From Arachis hypogaea (lineage: Eukaryota > Streptophyta > Magnoliopsida > Fabales > Fabaceae): 64,000 nt of DNA. The DNA is taken from assembly GCF_003086295.3 (NCBI RefSeq), contig NC_092053.1, positions 111,679,506 to 111,743,505 on the forward strand, in the 5' to 3' direction. Of the stretch, positions 43,236 to 55,098 are shown in pieces (positions within the stretch are counted from its first letter, which is position 1; each line of letters starts with the position of its first letter). The position numbers and the translations under genes were made by a program. The notes below the pieces were generated by a model, which made no database searches, was not told the DNA's origin, and was given only the letters and a program-made list of their open reading frames with translations.

Positions 43236-45166
43236 TGATGGTTTTCAGTGGCTAAGAGAAGGGGGGTTGAATCTTAGCCCCTTTTTTTCGCTTCTTAAAA
43301 CTTGCTGGTCTTGGAAACAACTTCTGGAGACTTTTTGATTTTTGTCTCGTTCCCAGCCACGAGATTTTTTCTTTTTATCTCGTAACCCGGCACGAGATAT
43401 TTTTCAGTTTTATCTCCTATGCAGCAGAAACAGAAATGGAGTAGAAGAAAGAGAGAGAATCACACCACAAAATATTCTGGTTCAGCTGCCAAGTGCAATG
43501 TAGCCTACATCCAGTCTTCATCACAATAATGATGAAATTTCACTATAATCTTCATGATTACATACACCAATTCTCCCTAGGAACTATCCTTCCTATCCAG
43601 AACAAGTCCAGAATCTAAACCCCAATCCTGAATTTGACTTGGTCACAGCCAAGCTTTCAACTGCTAAGTACTAACCCAACTTGCTAGGGGATTCCCACAG
43701 AATCATGAAATACAACACAGATGTACAAAGGACCTCTAAGGACATCTATGGCTTTTTTCTTTTAATTTTGCACTCTCTGCCTTTTTCCGCTTTATGGCTT
43801 TTTCTTACAAACCTCATTGTTTGCCTTTTTCCATGAGACTCAAGACAGACAAAATTAAACAGAAAAATACAAAATGAAGAACATTGAAGGAGAAGAACTT
43901 CTGTTAGCTTAGGTAGCTATGAGAACTCTATGCCTTACACTCTCACTCCTTGCTTCAAGCCCTGGCTGTTCTCCCTTATTTATAGAAGGGGAAGCTTCCA
44001 CGGTTGAAACTGTTGAACCAAGCTAAACTTCTTCTTCTTCAAACAAAAATCGGTTCGGCCAGAGAGAGAGAGAGGAGAGGAGACCGAATGTAAAACCCAA
44101 CATGCAATTACCTCTGTGTCTTCCCTTTGCACCAAGCTTTATCAATTCGAGCCTTCCATCTTGACTTGCACTCCAAGAAGGATTCCTAGCCCTTGATGAG
44201 TTCTTGATGATGACAGCTTCATCTACTCCAACTTCTGTCTCATCCACCACGTAGCTACAATGGCTACCTCCTGTAGTGGTTGAGCAAAAGCAGAGACAAG
44301 CCATCCCTCCAAGGATCTTCTTCCTCTGACCGAATTGATCTTCTTCCATTTTTGGTTATGGAAGGCTTGAGATTACTTCACCACATCTTACCTTTTGTGG
44401 TAAAAATCTTAGCCACTCCATACCAAAGATTTTTTTTTCTTACCGCCATCATCACAATGGCCATGACACTAGCTTCTTCCACCTTCTTTTGATAGCTTAA
44501 AATTTCTTCCATAGTTACTGTGAAGTGACCGAAGCTAGAGGAGAAAAGAGAGAGAAGAGAGAGAAATTTGAACAATAATCAATGGAATTGATAAAATGAA
44601 TTAAGTTTCCCACTTTCTCTTTGCTGAGTAGCGTGTAGCACTAATGATAGCAATTAAATCAATTGCTATTTTCTCTCTCATGGTTCCAATGTAATTAAAG
44701 CAAGTTTAATAACTTTGAAATCCACCATAAGAAGGGAATGGGATCCGTGGAAGCATGCATGGTTCCCTCTTTCTCATTTTTCCAATTTGAACCAAGCTTA
44801 GTGGATCTCTTCTTCAAAATAGATTTGGGCTAATAATAATTGAATTTGGCCCAACTTTCACACTAACAATTTAAACATTTTCTTGAACAAGGCTGATTGT
44901 ATTGGGCTTGGTTGTCTAGATTCTGGCCCAATTAACAAAACATTATTTCAGCCATCATAAAATACTTTTGCATCAATGCTGAAAATTATATTTCATTGGG
45001 CTTGCTATATTTTTCTTTTCTTTTTGGCCCAAGACACAATCTGCAGGTAATCAAAATTATTAATTAGGAAATTGGAATTTAAGCTCAAATTAATAATTTT
45101 ACAATTAATTCTATTAATAATATTTAATCATCACTAATTTTAATTTAGAGTTTTCCAAACTCATCA
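43236..45166 (-). repeat. 5' LTR of the copia element
   Basis: Right-hand LTR; the promoter for leftward transcription should lie here. It has the same TGATG...CATCA ends as the left copy. Confidence 0.95.
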
Positions 45167-47228
45167 AATTATTTAGCTAAATAATGAATAACAAAATTCA
45201 TTTCACATCTTCTATATATAGTAGATTAAGTGAAAACATTTACTTGAATAACCAACAACTACACCATCAACTTGATAACTTAGTTTAAGTAACAAAAAAA
45301 AATTAACAAAAAATAATTTACTTTGATATTTAGTAAATACAAACATAAACATTTTGCTACTTAATTAGGCTTATTACAAATTGTTAATAACCTTAATTAA
45401 TAACTAAATTAATAAACATATGCTTAATAATAACTTAGACTAAAGAAAAATTAGCCTTAACCAATATTTAACTAACATCTATTTTAAAGTATGCCTAACA
45501 TCATATCTTAGCATTTAAACCAATCCTAACGTGTGTTTGAATGACGGTTTGCAAACTGGGAGTTTGCATAAAATTGATTTTGTAAAATTAATTTTGATGA
45601 AAAGTAAGTTTGGGTTAACGTGATTTATGTTTGGCAATTTTTATATCAAAATTGATTATAATAAAATAAATGTTGTTTGAATTATACTACTTAAAATCCC
45701 TTTTAGATGAAAAATTACTAAAAGAGACATCAATTTAAATAATTTTTTTTACATACATGCAAAATCAGAACACTATAAAAAATAATATAAAAAATATTTA
45801 TCATATAAATAAAATAAACAATAAAAACTAAAAATATAAAAGAGAGTACTATAAATTTTATAATGTCAGACAAAAAGAAAATATTATATAATTTTTCTAG
45901 TGTTGTCAGTACTCTTTAATTTAGTATTATTTTGGATTATAAATTTTCATTATTTATGGCTCTATTGTTACTTATAATTAATTTTTTATTTATTTTGTCC
46001 TTTTTTATAGGATCATAATTTATATTATAAAAAATTTTTAATAATAAACGTAGTATATAATAATTACAGTTACAAATTTTACAAAGTCAGAATAAAAAAA
46101 AATTAATACAAAATAAAATTAGAGTACATCAAAGAATAGAAACAAAAATATACAAATAAGAAATAATAAAAATTCTATAAAATCAACCACATATATCATA
46201 TGAACAAAAAAATACAATAAAAAATAAATAAAATTCATATGAATAAAATCAAATAAAAAATAAAAAAATTTCATACACAACATAAATACAATGCACTAAA
46301 GGATAGAAAAAAAATTCATATGAAAAAATAATAAAAATATCATAAAAATCAATAAAATATCTGAAAAATTAGAGCATTATAAAAAATAAGAAAAAGTCAA
46401 CAACATTTATTATATGAATAAAAGAAATACAATAAAGTAAATAAAAAATCATATGAACAAAGCCAAACAAAAATAAAAAAAAAAGATTTCATAAAAAATA
46501 TACATATAAAAAATAATATAATAAATGATAAAAAAACTCATATAAAAACATAACATGAGAAATAAGAATATTACACAAATAATATAAAAATATTTATTAT
46601 ATAAATAAAAATATAATAAAAAATATAAATAAAAAATACAATAAAAAACATAAAAGTTGAAATATGAAAATGAGTACTAAAAATAATAAAAAATTAAAAT
46701 ATTCAATTTGCTAGTGATTGAAACAAATTTGAATGATTTTGATGAAAAAAAAATTGGAACGAAAAATTGTGAAGAAGTAGGAAGAACTACAAAGAAGTAA
46801 TAGTTACTGGTATTATTTTTATAGAAGAAAATAAAGGGTAGAGTTAGTAAAAAAAAATAAATTTTTTACCTAATTTTGTAAGGGTAATAACAACCATGAA
46901 CGTGAAACGCAGAAGCTACAAATCTTAGCTTCTCCTGAACGTGCGTTCACTGGCAGAATGCGTTCAGAAAAATAAAAATTGCCAAACATTAAAGTAAAAC
47001 TTTTAAAAAGCTCAAACAGACTTCTTTTCTCTTCAACGTGTTTGCCAAACATATCCATATTCATTAGCCTAACATATACTGCATGTTGCCTCCATAAAAG
47101 TACCCCTAATTATGATAACACATGCTTTAATATAATCATAAAACGAAAAACAATACTAACTTTAAAGTCGGAAGTCCCTACAATGTGCCAAATCGCGTTA
47201 ATACTGGGCCATATTCTTCAAATAATTC
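45167..47228. other. AT-rich spacer, possible non-autonomous element
   Basis: No exon is visible. Between about 45533 and 47040 the phrase 'atgtttggcaattttta' occurs near the left end and, inverted, near the right end (about 46975), and 'gtttgaa/gtttggc' variants stand at the outer ends. This may be a 1.5-kb non-autonomous DNA element with an A/T-only core, but no TSD was found. Confidence 0.4.
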
Positions 47229-47322
47229 GAAAATATGATTAGAAAATGATAAAGTGAAAGAAAAGGCTAAAAAAAGAAAATATGATTAGAAAATGATAAA
47301 GTGAAAGAAAAGGCTAAAAAAA
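47229..47322. repeat. Exact 47-bp tandem duplication
   Basis: Two identical 47-base units (47229-47275, 47276-47322) beginning 'gaaaatatgattag'. Identity implies a very recent duplication or slippage event. Confidence 0.95.
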
Positions 47323-47585
47323 GAAATTTAAATGATTTGACTGAAGGCTATATATATATATATATGTATTTATTTTTCTTATGTTGTTTATAATGTGTCA
47401 GATATGTGTTATTTTATTTCATTTATACCGTAAATAAGATAAAAGATACGATATTTTTGATAAAATCGCTCCAAAATTTATATTTCGTTAATTAAAACAC
47501 TTATTTTATTTATTTAGAAAAAAAAATCCATGATCCCGTTGTCATTCTGGAAAGAGAATTGGACCGAATTGGTCTTTTACTTTTA

Positions 47586-47834
47586 GAGAAAATGACAAAT
47601 AGATCCCTAACCTTTTATCCTACGGATATTCCTGACTATTGAAAAATACTTAAGTTCCTGACCTTCACAAAACTTGGATGGATCAGTCCCTCCGTCCAAA
47701 TGCCATCCAAATGCCTCCGTCAAGAACTGATCCATCCAAATTTTATGAAGGTCAAAGACTTAAAAATATTTTTCAATGATCAAAAATAAAAATATCCGCG
47801 AGACAAAAGGTTAGGAACTATTTGTCCCTTTCTC
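47586..47834. mobile_element. Mutator-type MITE, 249 bp, TSD TTACTTTTA
   Basis: The ends are inverted: left GAGAAAATGACAAATAGATC, right (complement) GAGAAAGGGACAAATAGTTC. The nine bases before (47577-47585) and after (47835-47843) are both TTACTTTTA. The centre is also inverted ('tggatggatcagt' with 'actgatccatcca' variants), so the whole element can fold. Its first 15-20 bases match those of the full MULE at 25767, which or whose relatives probably mobilised it. It ends 175 bp before the DnaJ start codon, within the likely promoter or 5' UTR. Confidence 0.95.
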
Positions 47835-48009
47835 TTACTTTTATTTTCTTCACACCTGCACACCCTCAAAATCTCTTACACTAGAAGCTTCCACTTCGGA
47901 ATTAGGGTTTATCGACGGGGTTTTGGGCCATTGAAACTTACCACAAAACCCAAACCCTCGTTCTGAACCTTTAACCATTTCCCGATTACAACCCGTGTAG
48001 AGCTTCCCA

Positions 48010-51000
48010 ATGGTACGCTCCAATGGCGCCAGGCTCCTCCGCTTGGTTTCTCGTCGCCGTCTCTCGGCAAAAGAACCCGTATGCACACTTTCTCTTCTCC
48101 TCGATTCGGACGGAGTCAGATTGTTTTTCTTTGACGTTTTTCTGTGAACTGTGATTTATCAATTTTGTGTTTTTTTTTTTTTTGGATGAGTTCCAGATAT
48201 ATGGGACAGTGTTCCAAAGGAGTTATAGGACACTGAATTCAGGACTTTGCAATCCATCTAGAGTCATCGCAAGTTATCCTCCAAACGGTTCGTGTTAACG
48301 CAAAGTTTATTGTGATTTTGTTATTTGGTTGTGCAGTAAAGTTTATTGTCATTTCTGGTCCAATGACTGTTTCTCTTGGTTTGTTTAACGTTGAATTAAG
48401 GGTTCTGTTTCGTTTTTTTTTTGGGAAGCAATGTGAGATATTTTTTGTTTTTTCTGAGCTTTCGTTTCCTTTTCTAATTGCAGCTGCAGGTGGTTTTAAT
48501 TTGAAGAACTGGTTGCCACTGGGAGCAGCAAATAAATATTGGGGAACATCTAGGACCATTCATGGCACGGGTACTAATTGTTAGATTATGATTGACTTTT
48601 TTTTAATTCTTAATGGAATAATTACAAGGGGAAAAAACTTGGAAATTACTTTTTCTAATTTTGCAAATTAATGGATTTTATTTTGCATTTGAATTTTCAC
48701 TCTTCAGTGGTGTTATGCTCTAAAATGGAAGGAGCCTGAAGTATGCATTTTCTTCTTTCCCCATCACTTATTTACATTCCGTTTTCCCTCACTCCTTTAC
48801 AGCTTCATTGGCAAGAGACTATTACGATATTCTTGGTGTCAGTAGGAATGCAAGTGCTTCTGAAGTAAAGAAAGCATACTATGGGGTAGGTTTTGCTTTA
48901 CCAATGTGAATATAAATGTATCTAGATAGCAGAATATGAATTTTGTTTTTTAAACAAACATGTAGCCTATTTCCGAGCTAAAAGTTTCAGACGCGTATCC
49001 TGGTCAAGTGGGATCATGCCTTCTTTTTGGGTTTATGTTTGTCAATTTCATGTCTTCTCCATGTGTTAAGGAAACTGTTCATTGTCTATAGGCTCTAGAT
49101 GCATTTGGGAGATATTTTATGCAAGGGAAAGGAAGGTGTTGAGAGGGTTAGGAATAGGTCCCAAGCCACTGGGAACAGTAATTTTGGTAACCCCAAGTCT
49201 GGGGGTCAAGAGGAGACTGGATGTTGTTAGCTATTCAATTTTACTCTTTAATCTTCATTGATACATAAAAATACATATAAAAGTTGGAAAATAAAACTAT
49301 ACCCTATTGAATTCTACTCATTTAAAAGCTGGGACAACCAATGATATATAACTCTATTCTTCCCCTTTCCCTTCTATTCAATTAATGACAACTCCAATCC
49401 TAAAATATACAGACAGGAGACAAGATAGAAGAAAAGTTGTCTTTGTTTTTGTTCCTACTGTCCCTAGTCTTTTGGTGGACAGAGAATTGGGAATATTTTG
49501 TCCCACACCTGAGACCTTTTGTTTATTTATATGTTTGTCTCCTTTTCCAAACAGATTTATGTTTCTTGGTGTTTTTGTGTTTTTATCCTAAGAGAGTTAT
49601 CTAATGGGCCCTAAGTAGATACTTGAGCCATCTCCCTAGGGGCACCACTTGAAAATAATAGTGAAATTTGTTTGTCATGTTGCTCATGCATTTTGTTAAG
49701 TATGCACTCACTTATCTATTTTATAATATGCAATTATGCATATATGCTTTTCACTTTTTGATGTCTAAATTTTACAGTCTATTTATATTTATGATTTCTT
49801 TGTCAGAATATGCTCCGCCATGTACTCTTTTAATATCTGCTCATGTTCTATGGCAATACTATTGTCAGTTTGTGAATGATATTTTGGTTCCCTTCACCTT
49901 TCCTTTTCTCTTTACATCAATTCTTCAAGCATGTTCGATAAGCATGAATTATTTGTCTTGAAAAATTTCATCATTTTACCTTTATTTCTGCTGTGTCTTG
50001 AATTCTCCTCATGTTCTGCAGCTTGCAAAGAAGCTTCATCCGGACACAAACAAAGATGATCCTGAAGCTGAAAAGAAGTTTCAAGAAGTTTCAATGGCAT
50101 ATGAGGTTTACCTTTTTTTTTTTTTTAAATTTCTTGTTATCATCCTGACTACAGAGTTTTTGATCACATGACTAATGAAATGAGAACTAATTTCCTGACC
50201 TTTGCTTCCCTTCTTTTGGCAATTCGTTAGGTTTTGAAGGATGAAGAGAAGCGTCAACAGTATGATGAGGTATTACTTCTTTCCAGATATCTCTTTTGGC
50301 TCCTTTGAACTTTTTTTGAATCATATACCGTATTGGGAAAAACTGTAGGATATATTATTGATTTTTGTTGAGTAATAACAGTATTAGTATTACAAAGAAA
50401 TACTGGGGTGTTCTGTGGTGCACAAGAAGCTCATGTATTGATGTATAGATATTTGACAAAACAGATGGTTGGGATGGTGGGGAAACAATTCACATGTCTC
50501 TTTTCAGAGTATTGTTATTGTCTCTTATTTATATGCTTTAAATCTCATTATGTAGGTTGGTCATGATGCTTATGTAAACCAACAAAGCACTGGTTTTGGA
50601 GATAGCAGTGGATTTAATCCGTTTGAGCAGATATTCCGTGATCATGTAATTCGTTATTAGTTTCTCCCCTCATTTTAACCAATCATTAAAGAAATATAAA
50701 TATCTCTGAATTATTTATATACCCCATGTTTGATATCTAATTTGGTTTCGTTTAATTCTCTTGCAATTTTGTCAATGATGACTTGTGATCAGGATTTTGT
50801 CAAGAACTTTTTTCATCAGAATATTGGTGGAGAGGATGTCAAGGTTCTGTTTTTCTTCATATTTGGATGTCTTTATTATATGCTAAGGAATTTCTTGAGG
50901 AAATGCGTCCAAATGTGTTTTTTTTTTATTATTTTATTTTTTTCTTTTTATTCAGACTTTTGTGGAATTATCATTTATGGAAGCAGTCATGGGATGTACC

Positions 51001-54000
51001 AAAACTATTACATATCAAACAGATGTGCGTTGCCAAACTTGTGGTATGTGCATCAGCACACTAATTTTTATACAGGAATTTTTTCCCCCTTGTAACCACT
51101 TTATTCACCACCATAGTTTGTAAAGCTAGTGCACTTGTCACAGATTCTCTCAACATTTGCAGGTGGGAGTGGTGTTCCTCCTGGTACAAAACCTGAAACT
51201 TGTAAACGCTGTAAAGGGACAGGAATGGTATGTACCATTTTGAAATTTGAATGTAACCTTCTTCAATCATGTTATAAGTTTAAATAATTTCCTGTTAAAC
51301 TGATTGTTTCGATATGCATGTCCAGACATATGTACAAGCTGGCATATTTAGGATGGAGAAAACATGTGGTACATGTAAGGGAATGGGCAAAATTGTAAAG
51401 GTATGATGTAAACAATGTGTTTAGATCAATTCTATTACTTTTAGTACATTGTAGTATCTAACGGTTCAGATATGATGTACTTAGCTGTGATTCATGTAAC
51501 TTGCTTATAGTTGATCTTATTTTCTTATAGTTCCTCCTTAATTTTATCAATAAATCATGTGATGAATCACACTAAGTTTACCACATGCTGCATTAGTTGT
51601 TTTCTGGAAAAATTATTAAAATCTTGTTTTCATATTGGCATCAGAATTTCTGCAAGTCATGCAAAGGTGCAAAAGTAATTAAAGGAACAAAGTCCGTCAA
51701 ATTGGATATTGCGCCTGGTAAGCATTATTGTTTGGAAGTTTTGGATTTAGTTAAGTAAATCCTGTTCCTTTGGCATACAAAGTTAGTAAGTTACAATGTC
51801 AAATGAAAAAGCTTCTCTCATTCTTGGGATTCTCCTCTTAATTGTTCTAGCCACTTGTATTATAGTCTCACTGTCTACTGAGGTTCATAATTTATAGTCA
51901 ATTACCTATCAATGTATGTCACTCTACCTCTTATTCTATTTCTATCTAGACAATTTTTTGAAGTTTATCCTAATGCATGATTGTTAATATATATATTTAT
52001 AGGAAGGATGAAAGATCACTCCATTACATATTACTTCATGCTGTTCAGCTTAAATTTTGGTGTGAAGAGATCAAATCAATTATATGAGATAATATTAAAA
52101 TTAACATATACACAGAAAAGTAACTATTAATTTTTAGCATAGTAAAGTTTAAAAATTTAGAACATAGTTTGGAATAATCTGGATAAATGTGGATTTTATC
52201 ATGCCTTTCTATTAAAATCAAGTCTGCCATAGATGCTGGTAAATGGACAGTCATGAGTAGATGCTATTCACGATGCAATGATGCATTTCATTCTTGTTGA
52301 TTCATTTTCCTTAGTTCTTATATGAAAAGGTGAAGGTTCTACATATTTATACATTTGCAGGGATGGACAACAATGAAACTCTAAAAATATGTAGAAGTGG
52401 TGGTGTAGATCCTGATGGGGATCACCCTGGTGATCTTTATGTTACTCTCAAGGTAAAAGACTCATTCTCTTGAGGGGTTTTTTTGTGAGTTGGGAGTTTG
52501 GAGGGATGGGAAGGGAAATGGAGGGCTTGTGGTGTAAAATTTACAAGCCTTCCCTTTCCCTCTGTTCCCTTCCAAAACTCAACTCAGAACTTAAATGGCT
52601 TGAAGAACAGTGTTCTTTTCCTTTAATATCTCTTTATAAAGCCAATATTTTTTTCTCTCTTTTACTACTTGCAGGTCCGAGAAGATCCTGTCTTTCGTCG
52701 AGAAGGATCTGATATTCATGTAAATGCTGTTTTAAGTATTACTCAGGTAATGCGCCTTAAAATACAAATGCGGTGCCAATTTATGGTTGAGGTTTTGCAT
52801 CAATTAACTTATGCGTGTATTTAAGTAGTGGTTTTAGTTTGTAGTAAATGGGGAGCAAATTGGTTGGTTCTTCAGTTTACAAAATTTTTGAATAAGATGC
52901 CCCTTTCTAATATGCTTTTCTTCTATTATTTTTTTTTCTCTTGGATGATTTTGTTTTTCTCCTCCGTAGACATGTTATATTTTAGGATCAGGTGTAATGG
53001 TTTGTTCACCTATCAGGTTGCAGGGAATATTTTTTCACCTAATTGTGATCCATTTTAGGAAATATCAATTAAGATTTCCATAATATGAATTTATTTATTT
53101 ATTTATTATTATCATTATTATTTTGTGAGAGGAATTAATTAAATTTGTAACTATCAGGGAGCATTCATTGACTGACATATTTTGTGATTTTAGTATGTGA
53201 AATATGGTTTGCTTCCTTTACAAAAGTGATCAATTGGTTCTGTGTTAGATTATTTTCTCCCAACACTATTACAGCAAAGAATAACATTTGTGTTCTTGAA
53301 GAAGTGCATAATAAACTGTTGTGCTTCAAATTTCATCTGTATTCTTCCACTGAATGCGAGACTTGAGTTCCTGATGCTCAACCATAAGTGTGTTGCCCTT
53401 GTATATGTTTGGAGGTTTTAGAGATAAGGGAATAGAAACAAAGGGATGGGAAAAGGTCAGCTTCCCTGTGTTTGAATTTTGATAAGGAAATAATGTGAAA
53501 TTTTTAGAGTTAAGTATCAAGATCTATATAACCTTTATAGAAAGTTTAATTTTTTGGATTGAAATAGGAAATGGCTAGACTTTAGAATTATTTTTCCATA
53601 GGCAATCTCCAATTTTCTGGGAACAAGGTGCCTGAACAAAGATAAAAGGGGAATGATCCTTGCCACAGTCCGATTTCTTCAATATTTTTATAAACTCACC
53701 ATTCCCCATGTAAAGGATAGTTTCCCTTCCCTTGCCTGCCAATCTGAGGTTTGCATTTGTGCACCCTTTTTCTTCCCCTTCTTTCTTCTGCAGAAAATAG
53801 GCAAGGAATGCTTATTCTATGACGGCCTGCTAAGCCGCATAATCTAGAAAGTCCATTGTGTGACAAATTCATACATAATTGACAAACGTTGTCTGTTTGA
53901 TCAACTTGAAAACTTGTTGATTTTCAATACAAACAAGTTATACGTAAAATCATTTTTATATTGTTCCTTTGCTAGTTTCAGTATTAAATATAGCTGCTAC

Positions 54001-55098
54001 TAAATCTGAGCTTGGTCTTATGCTTCAAGATTTTATTTGATAGCGGGAAGGACCCTGTTTTGGGGAAGAGAAATGACCCAAAAGAAATGTAGATATGTGA
54101 TTGTTTCTTTGATATTTATAGAAATCATGAAATGGCTATTAACAAAAAAATTCAGAAGAAATAATCTCAATTCTTTGGTTTAAATTAAAGTCATTCAGAA
54201 ATTCCTGGTTTTGTCTTTTAGGCTATTGACCTGTAATAGGATTTGGGGACTTGGGATTCTGTCAATCATGAATGTGTCTGATTTTGGTAAATGTTATGAT
54301 ATTCGTATGGTTTGTCTTGGTGTTTGTGGCTGATCTTGGGTCTTCTGTTGTTGATTTGTCTTGCCATATTTTGGATCTCAAATATACTTGTAGTTCGCTT
54401 CTGTCATTGCATTTTGTACTATTACACTCATGATTTAACACTAACAAAAAATACTTTTTTCAGGCAATTTTGGGTGGAACCATCCATGTTCCAACACTCA
54501 CTGGAGATGTTGTTCTTAAGGTTTGTGTTGCCATTATAATTTCATCTCTTATATCATTTTTGTTTTGCTAACTGAAGCTTGAATGACTGGCCATGCTTTG
54601 CAGGTTCGTCCTGGTACCCAACCTGGTCAAAAGGTGGTTCTAAAAAAGAAAGGTAAGCAATTGGATATCATTTATGCAAATTGAGACATATTAAGGAAGT
54701 GTTGGTTGAAGATGTTGAAATTCCATAACTGTTTCTTAGATATTAAAATTCATGGTCTCTTCATTATTTTTATTATTTATTAACCCGTTTTGTTCGCTTC
54801 AGGGATCAAGTCCCGGAATTCTTATACATTTGGGGATCAATATGTTCATTTTAACGTCGGCATCCCAGCGTGAGTGTTATATTTGATGTTGCTCGGTGTA
54901 GTTTATAAACTGTTAAATCTTCTTCCGAAGAACGAAAGCCTCCTAGGCCCAGGTGATACAAGTTTATTTTACTGTAAATACCTTCCTTATGATTGCAGAA
55001 ACCTGACAGAGAGACAACGGGAATTGATTGAGGAATTTGCCAAGGAAGAGCAAGGGGAATTCGATAACAAAGAGAGAGCTGCTTCTGCTTCTGGATGA
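48010..55098 (+). CDS. GFA2: Mitochondrial DnaJ (type I J-protein), GFA2-like, 18 exons
   Basis: Exons: 48010-48078, 48197-48287, 48484-48570, 48803-48885, 50022-50105, 50231-50269, 50556-50645, 50793-50843, 50956-51043, 51163-51227, 51326-51400, 51645-51717, 52361-52452, 52675-52746, 54464-54520, 54604-54652, 54803-54869, 54999-55098; all GT-AG, frame kept, 443 residues. The Arg-rich N-terminus ([20 protein letters not shown]) fits a mitochondrial presequence. J domain about 88-152 with HPD at 116-118; a short G/F stretch; four zinc-finger repeats at 224-284 ([32 protein letters not shown]); C-terminal substrate-binding domains after. Such proteins stimulate mitochondrial Hsp70. Arabidopsis GFA2 is needed for polar-nuclei fusion and synergid death in the female gametophyte. 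Start chosen as the first ATG opening the presequence. Confidence 0.95.

Larger units (their letters stand above)
33554..45166 (-). mobile_element. Ty1-copia retrotransposon, 11.6 kb, TSD AATTA
   Basis: LTRs of 1949 bp (left, 33554-35502) and 1931 bp (right, 43236-45166) begin TGATG and end CATCA. Flanking bases 33549-33553 and 45167-45171 are both AATTA. The primer site TGGTATCAGAGC (initiator tRNA-Met) is next to the right LTR and a polypurine tract AAGGGGGAG next to the left one, so transcription is leftwards. Order is gag, protease, integrase, reverse transcriptase, RNase H, then an extra ORF before the 3' LTR. Length, long LTRs and the extra ORF resemble the Sirevirus/Maximus lineage (SIRE1 in soybean). 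Several stops and LTR differences show it is not recent. Confidence 0.95.
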
